Shown here piece by piece: positions 1 through 7,135 of a stretch of 9,960 nucleotides of DNA. The stretch covers positions 29,712 through 39,671 of the forward strand of contig FR883885.1 in NCBI GenBank assembly GCA_000435275.1, given 5' to 3'. The position numbers were made by a program, and so were the translations under genes. Below the pieces are notes generated by a model. The model worked only from the letters and a program-made list of their open reading frames with translations, made no database searches and was not told where the DNA came from. The DNA is from Clostridium sp. CAG:557 (lineage in GTDB: Bacteria; Bacillota; Clostridia; Oscillospirales; Acutalibacteraceae). Numbering within the stretch: position 1 is the first letter of the stretch; the number at the start of each line of letters is the position of its first letter.

Positions 1-1
1 G

Positions 2-3000
2 TTTACTAAAGCTGCGGCAGCCGAAATGAAAGAGCGAATTAATGCTAGAATTTCTGAAATGTTAATTTCTGAACCAGAGAATAAAAATTTGCAGCGACAG
101 CAATTAATGTTACCAAGTGCGCATATAAGCACGATTCATAGTTTTTGCAACGAATTAATAAGAGAGAATTTTTACAAGCTTAATATGTCGCCAGAATTTC
201 GAATTGCGGATGAAAATGAAATGTTAATTTTGAAAAATGAAGTTATTCAGGCTGTTTTAGAAGAAAAGTATAAGGAATCGTCCAGAAAATTTTTAAATTT
301 GGTGGAGGCATTTAGTTCGAGTAGAGATGATCAAAAACTAATTTCTACGGTATTGACACTGTACGATTTTATACGGTCGCATCCGTTTCCTCAAAAATGG
401 CTTGATGATAAGCTAAAGTTTTATGATGACAAACAAAACTTAAATGAAAATATTTTTGCACAAGTGTTGTTTGATTATGCACGGATGGCGGTTACCCATT
501 GCTTACAATTAACGGAAAATTCGGTAAAAATGATACAGGAAATAGAGAGAATAAAATTAGCATATGAAGAGACTTTATTGTATGATAAAGAACTGCTTAA
601 TGAACTGAAATCAACTTTGGAAAATAAAAATTGGAATGAAATATCAAGAGCACTAAAGACAATCAAGTTTGTGGCCTTAAAAAGGCTAGTGGGGTATAGT
701 GACGACCCGGTAAAATTGAAAGTCATTCAGAATAGAAAAGATGTTAAAGAAATAATAAAAAATTTAACTCGTCTTTTTTTTCAAAGTGAAGAACAATGTT
801 TTGAAGATTTAAAAACTCTCAGGCCAATTATTAGTGAGCTTTTTGAGCTAGTGAAAGATTTTGAAGAGAGGCTTGATTTGGCTAAAAATGAGAAGAATGT
901 TGTGGATTTCGGAGATTTAGAGCATTTAACTTTGAAATTATTGGTGTGTAAGACAGAAAATGGTTTTGAAAAAACAGAAATAGCGCGTAGCTTATCGCAG
1001 CAGTTTGAGTTTGTTATGGTAGATGAATATCAGGATACTAATGAAGCTCAGGACTTGATTTTTCGGTCGATTTCTGACGATGAGAGAAATTTGTTTGTGG
1101 TTGGGGATGTCAAGCAAAGTATATATGGTTTTAGGCAGGCTATGCCAGAAATTTTTTTAAGAAGAAAGCAAAAATATAAGCTTTTTGACGCTAATAAAGA
1201 AATTTATCCGGCGAAAATTATCTTAGATAAGAATTTTAGAAGCAGAAAAGGAATTCTTGGAGCAACTAATTTTATTTTTTCACAACTTATGTCGAATTCT
1301 ATTGGCGAAATTGAGTATAACCAAGAAGAAAAATTATCTTTTGGTGCCTCGTATGATGAAAAAAATGATTCTGATGTAGAAATAAAAATATTGGATATTT
1401 CAGAGTCTGAAGATGATGGTATGAACGTCTTAGAGGCGCGATGTATAGCCAAAATAATTGCGCAGATGATAGGCGAAAATTATGAGATAAAATCCGAAAA
1501 TGTAGTTAGGCCAGTGACGTATGGCGACTTTTGCATTTTGCTGAGAAGTACCAATAAACATGCGGCAGATTTTGTAAAAGAGTTAGAGCTATGCGGAATT
1601 CCGTCTTGGTCGGATACTTCAAACAGTTTTTTTGGCACGGCAGAGATTTCTACAATACTTTCTTTACTTAAAATTATAGACAACCCGATTCAAGACATAC
1701 CATTGTTAGCGGTGCTGGTGAGTCCGATATTTGGTTTTACACCGGATGATTTGAGCGAAATAAGAGTTACCGATAAAGAGGTACCGCTGTACTTTGCTCT
1801 AAAAAAACAAGCAAAGCTTGGCGACAAAAAATGCCGAAACTTTTTGTTAGAAATAGACAATTATAGACGTTTGGCAGCTACGTTACCATCGGACAAATTA
1901 ATTCAGCAAATATACGACAAAACCGGATATACTGCAGTGGTTCAAGCGATGAAAGAGGGCCAGCTGAGGTTAAATAATTTGCGATTATTGATTGAATATG
2001 CCAGAAATTATGAGGCTTCGGGATACAAGGGACTAACAGGTTTTATTCGATTTGTGAGTAGACTGGAGGAGCAAAAAGCAGATATTGCGGCGTCAAATTC
2101 GATATCTGAGGGCGCAAATGTCGTTAAAATAATGAGTATACATCGGTCGAAAGGGTTGGAATTTCCTATTTGTATTTTGGCGAACTGCTCTAGAAAATTC
2201 AATAAAGACGTGGGAGACATTTTGTTGCATCCGGCTTTAGGCCCTGGAATTAAGTTATTAGACTACGAAAATATGCGAAAATATACGACGTTTCAACGTG
2301 ACGCAATAAAATTAGACATTGACAAAAAAGCCCTGTCGGAGGAGCTGAGAGTTCTTTATGTTGCGATGACTCGTGCAAAAGAAAAATTAATTATGCTTAC
2401 GTCGCTCAGAAATTCTGAATCTACGTTGAACAGATTAAGCGCACAAGTCACGCAAGAGACAGCAATATCTCCATATGTAGTCGGCGCGGCGAATAGCTTT
2501 TCAGACTGGATTTTAATGTGTGCGTTGAGACATCCTAATGGGGCACAGCTCAGGGAAATAGCCGGCGCTTTGCCAGAAATCGTGCTGAGAGATGCTACCG
2601 ACTTAAAAATTGAAATATTAAAACCTGAAGAAATTTCTGAGGTGGAAGATAAACAAACTCAGCAAGCACTAGGGGAAATAATAGACGAAGAACTTTTGGA
2701 CAAAATTAACAGCAGATTGAATTACGTTTACAAGTTTGACGAATTAGCACGAATTCCGCCTAAAGTGACGGTTTCTGACTTGGTTTCAAAAAATAATCGA
2801 GAGATTAAATTTGATTTTGCAAAGAAACCAGCATTTTTATCAGAAGAAAGTTTGAATTCAGCACAAAAAGGTTCAGCAATGCACGCGTTTATGCAGTTTG
2901 CAGACTTTAAGAAGGCTAAGATTAATCTTGAAAGTGAAATAAAATCTTTATTAGAGCGAGGTTTTGTCTCTAAGGAGCAGTGCGAAGTTTTAAACAGAAT

Positions 3001-3361
3001 GCAGATAACAACATTTTTAAAAAGCAATTTGTGTGAAAGAATTTTAGCCTCGAAAAATGTATCGAGGGAGTTTAGATTTGCAATGAATATTAATGCTTCT
3101 GAAGTTGTTTTTGATATAAAACCGGAGTTTTCTAATGAAAAAATTATGTTACAGGGTGCGATAGATTGTGTTTTTGAGGAGAAAGATAATTTGATAGTAG
3201 TGGATTACAAGACGGACAAAATTATTTCATCAGAAACTTTGAAAAAGCAGTATGCCCAACAGTTGGAGTTGTATGCTAGAGCCTTGCGAGAGTGCACAGG
3301 AAAAAACGTGAAAGAAAAAGTTTTATATTCATTTTATACAGGAACTCAAATTTTTTTATAA
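2..3361 (+). CDS. addA: ATP-dependent helicase/nuclease subunit A (AddA), 5' end cut by window edge
   Basis: This is the large subunit of the AddAB (RexAB) helicase-nuclease, which processes double-strand breaks to give RecA a 3' single-stranded end. The frame is open from base 2 and begins inside helicase motif Ia (FTKAAAAEMKERI), so roughly the first 40-70 residues, with Walker A, lie upstream. Counting from the Met at base 26, UvrD-type helicase motifs follow in order: TIHSFC (36-41), VDEYQDT (332-338), GDVKQSIYGFRQ (from 360), DKNFRSR, MSIHRSKGLEF (from 703) and VAMTRAKE (Arg 783). The C-terminal RecB-type nuclease has MH (His 953), QGAID (Asp 1047) and VDYKTDK (Asp 1060, Lys 1062), so its catalytic set is complete. 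The visible length of about 1119 residues fits a family size near 1200. The stop is TAA at 3359-3361. The partner AddB is not in the window; it commonly lies just upstream of addA. Confidence 0.97.
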   Translation, partial: FTKAAAAEMKERINARISEMLISEPENKNLQRQQLMLPSAHISTIHSFCNELIRENFYKLNMSPEFRIADENEMLILKNEVIQAVLEEKYKESSRKFLNLVEAFSSSRDDQKLISTVLTLYDFIRSHPFPQKWLDDKLKFYDDKQNLNENIFAQVLFDYARMAVTHCLQLTENSVKMIQEIERIKLAYEETLLYDKELLNELKSTLENKNWNEISRALKTIKFVALKRLVGYSDDPVKLKVIQNRKDVKEIIKNLTRLFFQSEEQCFEDLKTLRPIISELFELVKDFEERLDLAKNEKNVVDFGDLEHLTLKLLVCKTENGFEKTEIARSLSQQFEFVMVDEYQDTNEAQDLIFRSISDDERNLFVVGDVKQSIYGFRQAMPEIFLRRKQKYKLFDANKEIYPAKIILDKNFRSRKGILGATNFIFSQLMSNSIGEIEYNQEEKLSFGASYDEKNDSDVEIKILDISESEDDGMNVLEARCIAKIIAQMIGENYEIKSENVVRPVTYGDFCILLRSTNKHAADFVKELELCGIPSWSDTSNSFFGTAEISTILSLLKIIDNPIQDIPLLAVLVSPIFGFTPDDLSEIRVTDKEVPLYFALKKQAKLGDKKCRNFLLEIDNYRRLAATLPSDKLIQQIYDKTGYTAVVQAMKEGQLRLNNLRLLIEYARNYEASGYKGLTGFIRFVSRLEEQKADIAASNSISEGANVVKIMSIHRSKGLEFPICILANCSRKFNKDVGDILLHPALGPGIKLLDYENMRKYTTFQRDAIKLDIDKKALSEELRVLYVAMTRAKEKLIMLTSLRNSESTLNRLSAQVTQETAISPYVVGAANSFSDWILMCALRHPNGAQLREIAGALPEIVLRDATDLKIEILKPEEISEVEDKQTQQALGEIIDEELLDKINSRLNYVYKFDELARIPPKVTVSDLVSKNNREIKFDFAKKPAFLSEESLNSAQKGSAMHAFMQFADFKKAKINLESEIKSLLERGFVSKEQCEVLNRMQITTFLKSNLCERILASKNVSREFRFAMNINASEVVFDIKPEFSNEKIMLQGAIDCVFEEKDNLIVVDYKTDKIISSETLKKQYAQQLELYARALRECTGKNVKEKVLYSFYTGTQIFL

Positions 3362-3369
3362 TTTTTGTA

Positions 3370-3398
3370 TTGCATTTGCTTGTTTGTTGTGATATCAT
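3370..3398 (+). promoter_or_regulatory. possible sigma-A promoter for secG
   Basis: TTGCAT (3370-3375) and TATCAT (3393-3398) are separated by 17 bases. The -10 matches consensus at 5 of 6 positions, but the -35 at only 3 of 6. It lies in the 75-base gap between addA and secG, 38 bases before the secG start. No terminator hairpin is visible after addA, so secG could also be reached by readthrough. Confidence 0.4.
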
Positions 3399-3436
3399 AA
3401 AGATAAATTTTAACAAATGTTTTAGGAGGTGCGAGG

Positions 3437-3682
3437 ATGCCTACAGTTCAATTAACTCTAGGAATAATTTTGTTGGTATTTTCTGTAGCAATCATACTTG
3501 TTGTGCTGTTACAAGAAGGTCATCAGCATAACGCTGGTGAGGCTGCGGCTGTTAAGGAAACTTTTTATACGAGAAATAAATCTCGTTCTTTAGAAGTTTT
3601 TTTGGAACGCTGGACTAAGTTTATTGCAGTAGGATTTTTTTTGTTGGTTGTAGCACTTAATGCAGTACTGTTCTTTATGTAA
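3437..3682 (+). CDS. secG: preprotein translocase subunit SecG
   Basis: This 81-residue membrane protein is the small accessory subunit of the SecYEG translocon. It has the SecG layout: a first hydrophobic helix at about residues 3-25 ending in VVLLQEG (the family usually has a VLLQ-type end here), a polar loop at about 27-57, and a second helix at about 60-80. The ATG start follows a full AGGAGGT at 3424-3430 with a 6-base spacer. The position between addA and rnr supports the call, since secG is often found directly before rnr in Firmicutes. The loop is unusual: the small, glycine-rich segment typical of SecG is replaced by HQHNAGEAAAVKETFYTRN, though a charged NKSRSLEVFLER stretch before helix 2 remains recognisable. 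The remaining doubt is only this loop; no other two-helix family fits the LLQ motif and the context as well. Confidence 0.88.
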   Translation: MPTVQLTLGIILLVFSVAIILVVLLQEGHQHNAGEAAAVKETFYTRNKSRSLEVFLERWTKFIAVGFFLLVVALNAVLFFM

Positions 3683-3743
3683 TTCAGACTAATTAACTCA
3701 ACTTTAAACGGCGCTAAAAAAGAGACACCCTTTTTGAAAAGCT

Positions 3744-3807
3744 AAGGGGAGACCGTTTTTGGATGAACTTATCCCCTGTCACAATTTGTGTGATGGGGGA
3801 GTTTTGA
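3744..3807 (+). promoter_or_regulatory. structured rnr leader with two alternative pairings and a possible 14-codon ORF
   Basis: In the 157 bases between secG and rnr, AGGGGA (3745-3750) can pair with TCCCCT (3772-3777). The same TCCCC can instead pair with GGGGA (3796-3800), extended by TCACA (3779-3783) pairing with TGTGA (3789-3793). The two folds exclude each other. AAGGGGA also looks like a ribosome binding site, either for TTG at 3759 (in frame with rnr) or for ATG at 3763, which opens a 14-codon ORF (MNLSPVTICVMGEF) ending at 3807. This resembles an attenuator or translation-control leader, but it matches no known riboswitch I recognise. The folds are visible in the sequence; any regulatory role is inference. 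Confidence 0.3.
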
Positions 3808-3823
3808 TTAAAAATATTTTCGC

Positions 3824-3831
3824 AGGGAGGG
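3824..3831 (+). promoter_or_regulatory. ribosome binding site deciding the rnr start
   Basis: AGGGAGGG lies 8 bases before TTG at 3840. This start makes the protein begin directly with the RNase R helix-turn-helix domain. The upstream TTG at 3759 also has a site (AAGGGGA, 8-base spacer), but it would add 27 residues that do not look like any RNase R N-terminus. Confidence 0.6.
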
Positions 3832-3839
3832 TCAATAGC

Positions 3840-5933
3840 TTGAGTAATATAAAAAATGATTTGCTGTATTATATTAATTCGCAAGTCTGTGCGGTACCGA
3901 TAAAAACTGTGTATAATGAGCTTAATTTGGACGACATAAGAAAATTTAATGAAGCGGTTGATGAACTTATAGGTGAGGCAAAGCTAATTTTGACGAAAAA
4001 GGATAAGTTAATTTCTCCAAAAGCTTGCGGGTTTATTCCGGCAAAAGTGATTTCACATACTAAAAGCTGCGTGTTTGCAAAACCGCTTTTCGGTGGCGAA
4101 GACTTGTATATTCCGATAGAGAAAAGTAAAAAATGTATGCTCGGTGATATAGTGATGTTGAACCGAGTTAAAGATTCTGCAAAAGGCAAAAATGCGGCAG
4201 TAGAAAGAATTGTAACTCCAGGAAACAGAATTATTTCTGGCAAAGTCTTGAGGACAAAGCGAGGAGCGGAATTTATTGCGGACAGTGGATATAAATATAG
4301 CATTCCGATAAAGAAGAATAAAACCAAGGGCATTAAAAATGATGACAAAGTTTTAGCAAAATTATTTTCAGAGAAAGAAAGTAAAAAAATTTTTGCAAAG
4401 GTAATTAAAGTTTACGGACAGTCACAATCAGCAAGAGTTTGTGCGGATGCAATTATAGACACAGCCGGAATTCTTACGGTTTTTGATGATGCGACATTAA
4501 AGGAAGCAAAAAAGTTATCTAAATTTGGAATTAACAGCGAAGAAATAAAAAATCGAATTGACTTAAGAAATGAATTGATATTTACAATAGATGGTGAAGA
4601 TGCTAAGGATTTAGACGATGCGATATCGATAAAAAAGACTAAAACTGGCTGGCAACTTGGCGTTCATATTGCAGATGTGTCGCACTATATTAAACCTGGC
4701 TCTCATTTGGACAACGAGGCTATGGAGCGTGGAACATCAGTTTATTTTGCTGACAGGGTTATTCCGATGTTGCCAAAAGAATTATCCAATGGAATTTGCT
4801 CACTTAATGCAAATGAAGACAGATTGGCTTTTTCTGCACTTTTGAACATAGATAAAAAAGGTAATTTGAAGACTTTTGAGTTCAAGAAGAGTGTAATAAA
4901 TTCAAAAGTTAGAGGAATTTATTCAGAGGTAAATAGCATCTTAATGGCGAAGGCTTCTGAAAAAGTAAAGAAAAAATATTCTTTAATAGAAAATTCTCTG
5001 CTTGAAGCTTATGAACTTTCAAAAATTTTACACGAAAATGCTCAAAAACGAGGCAATATGGAGTTAGAAAGTACAGAAGCCAGGTTTAAACTTGACGACA
5101 ATGGTGTCTGCGTGGATGTGAAAAAAAGAACTCGTGGAGCCGCAGAAGAAATGATAGAACAGTTTATGATTATGGCCAATCAAGCGGCGGCATTATATGC
5201 AAAAGGAGCACAAATTCCATTTGTTTTTCGCGTTCATGAAATGCCGTCGCCGGAAAAAATAAATATTTTGGCACAGACAATGTCTTTATTTGGTCTAAAA
5301 GCTTATCGAATTCGTCAAGGTTTAAAAGTGAAGGATATTTCAGACATTCTTGAACAGATAAAAGGCACCGACATAAGCAGTATCGTGTCGAATCAGGTTT
5401 TGCGGTCTATGTCTAAAGCCAGATATTTTGAGGAGCCTTTAGGACATTTTGGTTTGGCACTTGAGGATTATTGTCACTTTACATCTCCAATTAGAAGGTA
5501 TCCGGACACTGCGATTCATCGAATTTTATCAGATTTGGTTCGTGGAGTTTCAGTGGATAAAATAGAAAAAAATTATAAAAATTTTGTAAAGAGTGTTTCA
5601 GAAAAAAGTTCTGAATGCGAAATTAGAGCGATGAAAGCCGAGAGAGATGCGGAAAAATGCTATATGGCAGAGTATATGCAAGCGCACATTGGAGAAACTT
5701 TTGAAGGAAAAATTAGCGGAGTTATACAAACAGGATTATTTGTGGAGCTGGAAAGCGGTATAGAAGGTTTTGTTGAAATTGAGTATTTCCCTGGCTATGG
5801 ATTTGAATTTGACGGGATTATGAGTTTTATTAATAAAAAATCGGGAATTTCACTGTCAATTGGAGACAAAATTACAGTTAAAGTTTTATCTGCAGATGTT
5901 TCTGCCGGAAAAATAGACTTTATACCGGTTTAA
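3840..5933 (+). CDS. rnr: ribonuclease R (RNase II/RNB family 3'-5' exoribonuclease)
   Basis: RNase R degrades structured RNA processively from the 3' end in the cytoplasm and takes part in mRNA and rRNA turnover and in quality control with trans-translation. From TTG 3840 it is 697 residues. Domains in order are an N-terminal winged-helix region (about 1-60), cold-shock OB folds (about 64-108 and 130-193), the RNB catalytic domain (about 235-560) and a C-terminal S1 domain (about 617-697). The metal-binding aspartates are intact: TIDGEDAKDLDDAIS gives Asp 251, 257, 259 and 260, the same spacing as Asp 201/207/209/210 of E. coli RNase II. The RHF-type segment before the S1 domain (HFTSPIRRYPD) is also present. 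There is no long lysine-rich tail after S1. An alternative TTG start at 3759 would give 724 residues. smpB, the common downstream neighbour, is absent; a 130-base gap separates rnr from the next gene. Confidence 0.96.
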   Translation: MSNIKNDLLYYINSQVCAVPIKTVYNELNLDDIRKFNEAVDELIGEAKLILTKKDKLISPKACGFIPAKVISHTKSCVFAKPLFGGEDLYIPIEKSKKCMLGDIVMLNRVKDSAKGKNAAVERIVTPGNRIISGKVLRTKRGAEFIADSGYKYSIPIKKNKTKGIKNDDKVLAKLFSEKESKKIFAKVIKVYGQSQSARVCADAIIDTAGILTVFDDATLKEAKKLSKFGINSEEIKNRIDLRNELIFTIDGEDAKDLDDAISIKKTKTGWQLGVHIADVSHYIKPGSHLDNEAMERGTSVYFADRVIPMLPKELSNGICSLNANEDRLAFSALLNIDKKGNLKTFEFKKSVINSKVRGIYSEVNSILMAKASEKVKKKYSLIENSLLEAYELSKILHENAQKRGNMELESTEARFKLDDNGVCVDVKKRTRGAAEEMIEQFMIMANQAAALYAKGAQIPFVFRVHEMPSPEKINILAQTMSLFGLKAYRIRQGLKVKDISDILEQIKGTDISSIVSNQVLRSMSKARYFEEPLGHFGLALEDYCHFTSPIRRYPDTAIHRILSDLVRGVSVDKIEKNYKNFVKSVSEKSSECEIRAMKAERDAEKCYMAEYMQAHIGETFEGKISGVIQTGLFVELESGIEGFVEIEYFPGYGFEFDGIMSFINKKSGISLSIGDKITVKVLSADVSAGKIDFIPV

Positions 5934-6063
5934 TTTGGATTAATTTTACAATTATGGTTCATCTTTGAATAATTAGCAGAATAAGTGGTCAATATATATC
6001 ATATAAATGAGTAAATCTAGAATTTGAAGTCATGGTTGTTGATTTGAAAGGAAGGTTTTTAAT
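5934..6063 (+). promoter_or_regulatory. intergenic region with a possible weak promoter for yaaL-bofA-nrdR
   Basis: This 130-base AT-rich gap shows no terminator hairpin for rnr. CATATAAA at 6000-6007 resembles a sigma-E -10 (consensus near CATACAAT), and AGAATAAG lies 14 bases before it (5978-5985), keeping the ATA core of a sigma-E -35. A sigma-A reading (TTAGCA 5973-5978, 16 bases, TATATC 5995-6000) is about as weak. The sigma-E idea is attractive only because bofA belongs to the sigma-E regulon in Bacillus subtilis. An 11-codon ORF at 6032-6067 overlaps the next start but has no ribosome binding site. Confidence 0.25.
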
Positions 6064-6315
6064 ATGAATGCGATAAGGGATATTTTTGTTGGCAAAAGTA
6101 ACCAAGAGGCCATATTAAATGCGAAAAGAATAAGATTTTTTAATGAACTTAGAGAAATTTGTGCGCAGATTAAATGTACTGATATGTGGTTTGAAATGGA
6201 AGAAGATGAAGATTTAATCGATGCCAGCATATATCAAAGAGAATCACTTAATGCCAGATATAGATATCTTTTGCGGCAGGCAAAAGAAAATAATATTTCG
6301 GTTGCGCAACATTAA
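6064..6315 (+). CDS. YaaL-like DUF2508 family protein
   Basis: This is an 83-residue soluble, charged, mostly helical protein of unknown function. Its C-terminal half, DEDLIDASIYQRESLNARYRYLLRQAKENN, has the pattern I associate with DUF2508/YaaL proteins: an acidic DLID followed by an IY-x-x-ES/A-x-x-x-x-RY-x-YLL-x-x-AK helix. The family is known for sitting directly before bofA, and that is the arrangement here, with a 25-base gap. The ATG start follows AGGAAGG (6049-6055) with an 8-base spacer. There is no signal peptide or membrane segment. Two cysteines (in EICAQIKCTD) are not arranged as a metal site. In B. subtilis, yaaL-bofA follow recR, which is not seen here. The family call rests on pattern and context, and no biochemical role can be given. 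Confidence 0.78.
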   Translation: MNAIRDIFVGKSNQEAILNAKRIRFFNELREICAQIKCTDMWFEMEEDEDLIDASIYQRESLNARYRYLLRQAKENNISVAQH

Positions 6316-6340
6316 TAGCCAAAAAGGAGATTTATTGTAA

Positions 6341-6601
6341 ATGTCGGACTGGATAACTTTACTCATTTGTGGTATTATATTTTTACTGTTATTTTCTGTT
6401 CAAATAATTATTAAAGCAAAAAATCCACTAAAAAAAACGTTTTTTTCTATGCTAAAAGGTGTTGCAACATTGGCAGCTGTTAATGCTTTAGGGGCTTTTA
6501 CTGGAGTCACTTTGCCTGTAAGCTTGCTTTCTTTGGCAATTGCTGCTGTTATTGGAATGCCTGGCGTTACTGCTATGCTGATTTTTAATGCGTTTTTATA
6601 G
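6341..6601 (+). CDS. bofA: BofA family pro-sigma-K processing inhibitor
   Basis: BofA is an integral membrane protein that, in B. subtilis, holds the intramembrane protease SpoIVFB inactive in the outer forespore membrane until a signal arrives, which delays pro-sigma-K cleavage. This protein has 86 residues (B. subtilis BofA about 87) and is hydrophobic throughout, with a first helix at about 5-25, a short basic link (KAKNPLKK) and helices at about 38-55 and 60-84. The C-terminal VIGMPGVTAMLIFN is the family signature (usually GIPGV). Asn 48 is present, while positions 61 and 64, which I recall as Asn and Thr in B. subtilis, are both Ser. The ATG start follows AAGGAG at 6324-6329 with a long 11-base spacer. 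It lies between the DUF2508 gene and nrdR (18-base gap), on one likely transcript. SpoIVFA and SpoIVFB are not in the window. Confidence 0.88.
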   Translation: MSDWITLLICGIIFLLLFSVQIIIKAKNPLKKTFFSMLKGVATLAAVNALGAFTGVTLPVSLLSLAIAAVIGMPGVTAMLIFNAFL

Positions 6602-6605
6602 CAAA

Positions 6606-6611
6606 AAGGAG
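6606..6611 (+). promoter_or_regulatory. ribosome binding site fixing the TTG start of nrdR
   Basis: AAGGAG lies 8 bases before TTG at 6620. The next codons give KCPYC, the invariant start of NrdR proteins (MxCPxC), so the TTG start is certain in practice even though no ATG is available in that frame nearby. Confidence 0.8.
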
Positions 6612-6619
6612 CGATTTTC

Positions 6620-7078
6620 TTGAAATGTCCATACTGCAGTTTTGAAGAGAGCAAAGTTATTGATTCTAGGCCGGCCGACGAAGGTGAAAAAATAAGAAGG
6701 CGCAGGGAATGCCTTAAATGTGCATCAAGATTTACAACTTATGAAATGGTTGAGACTTTGCCTATAATTGTAATTAAAAAAGATAAATCTCGGGAGTCTT
6801 TTGACAGAGCTAAATTGTTGAGTGGAATGTTAAAATCTTGTGAAAAACGACCGATTTCTTTGAATGTGATAGAGGATAGTGTGAGCAAAATAGAGTCGAA
6901 AATTCAAAACTCAATGGCAAAAGAAGTAAGTTCTAGCGAAATAGGTGAACTTGTTATGGATGCACTAAAGGACATCGACAAGGTTGCCTATGTTAGATTT
7001 GCAGCAGTTTATAAAGATTTTGATGATGTTGACAATTTATTGGAAGAACTGAAGCGTTTGCTGATTGATAAAAAATAA
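6620..7078 (+). CDS. nrdR: transcriptional repressor NrdR
   Basis: NrdR is a nucleotide-sensing repressor of ribonucleotide reductase genes; it binds paired NrdR boxes according to whether ATP or dATP occupies its ATP-cone. The protein has 152 residues, the usual length. The N-terminal zinc ribbon has Cys 3, Cys 6, Cys 31 and Cys 34 (CPYC and CLKC), followed by the conserved RRRREC and SRFTTYE segments. The ATP-cone spans about residues 49-138 and opens with IVIKKDKSRESFDRAKL; the late AYVRFAAVYKDFDD motif is also typical. The start is TTG, set by the MKCPYC beginning and a good ribosome binding site. It is the last gene of the yaaL-bofA-nrdR set and is followed by a strong terminator. No ribonucleotide reductase gene is in the window, so its targets lie elsewhere. 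Confidence 0.97.
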   Translation: MKCPYCSFEESKVIDSRPADEGEKIRRRRECLKCASRFTTYEMVETLPIIVIKKDKSRESFDRAKLLSGMLKSCEKRPISLNVIEDSVSKIESKIQNSMAKEVSSSEIGELVMDALKDIDKVAYVRFAAVYKDFDDVDNLLEELKRLLIDKK

Positions 7079-7093
7079 TCTACATAAAATAAA

Positions 7094-7117
7094 AAAGCGT
7101 CGATTGTTCGACGCTTT
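7094..7117. terminator. bidirectional rho-independent terminator between nrdR and trpS
   Basis: AAAGCGTCGA (7094-7103) and TCGACGCTTT (7108-7117) form a perfect 10-bp stem with loop TTGT. On the + strand it is followed by AATTTTTAT, which ends nrdR transcripts. On the - strand the run TTTTTTATTTT follows the stem, which ends trpS transcripts. It sits between the two convergent stops, 15 bases after nrdR and 18 bases after the trpS stop. Confidence 0.92.
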
Positions 7118-7135
7118 AATTTTTATGGTAAGACT

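Noticed and set aside
3717..3735. AAAAAG / CTTTTT hairpin between secG and rnr as a terminator
   Set aside because: The 6-bp stem has a single G-C pair and no T-run follows beyond the stem itself, so it is too weak to call.
3683..3839. tmRNA or other known RNA gene between secG and rnr
   Set aside because: The tmRNA-like GGGGA and the cluster context prompted a check, but there is no tRNA-like 3' end, no tag-peptide ORF and too little length.
3869..4348. 159-codon - strand reading frame opposite rnr
   Set aside because: It is fully antisense to the conserved OB-fold region of RNase R, and its hydrophobic composition is what antisense of lysine-rich AT-rich codons gives.
5987..6008. NrdR box in front of the yaaL-bofA-nrdR set
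   Set aside because: The AATATATAT core is AT-rich chance material; the flanking ACAC/GTGT-type ends and a second box at the usual distance are missing.
6032..6067. 11-codon ORF overlapping the yaaL-like start by ATGA
   Set aside because: It has no ribosome binding site and very short length; AGGAAGG lies inside it and serves the downstream ATG.
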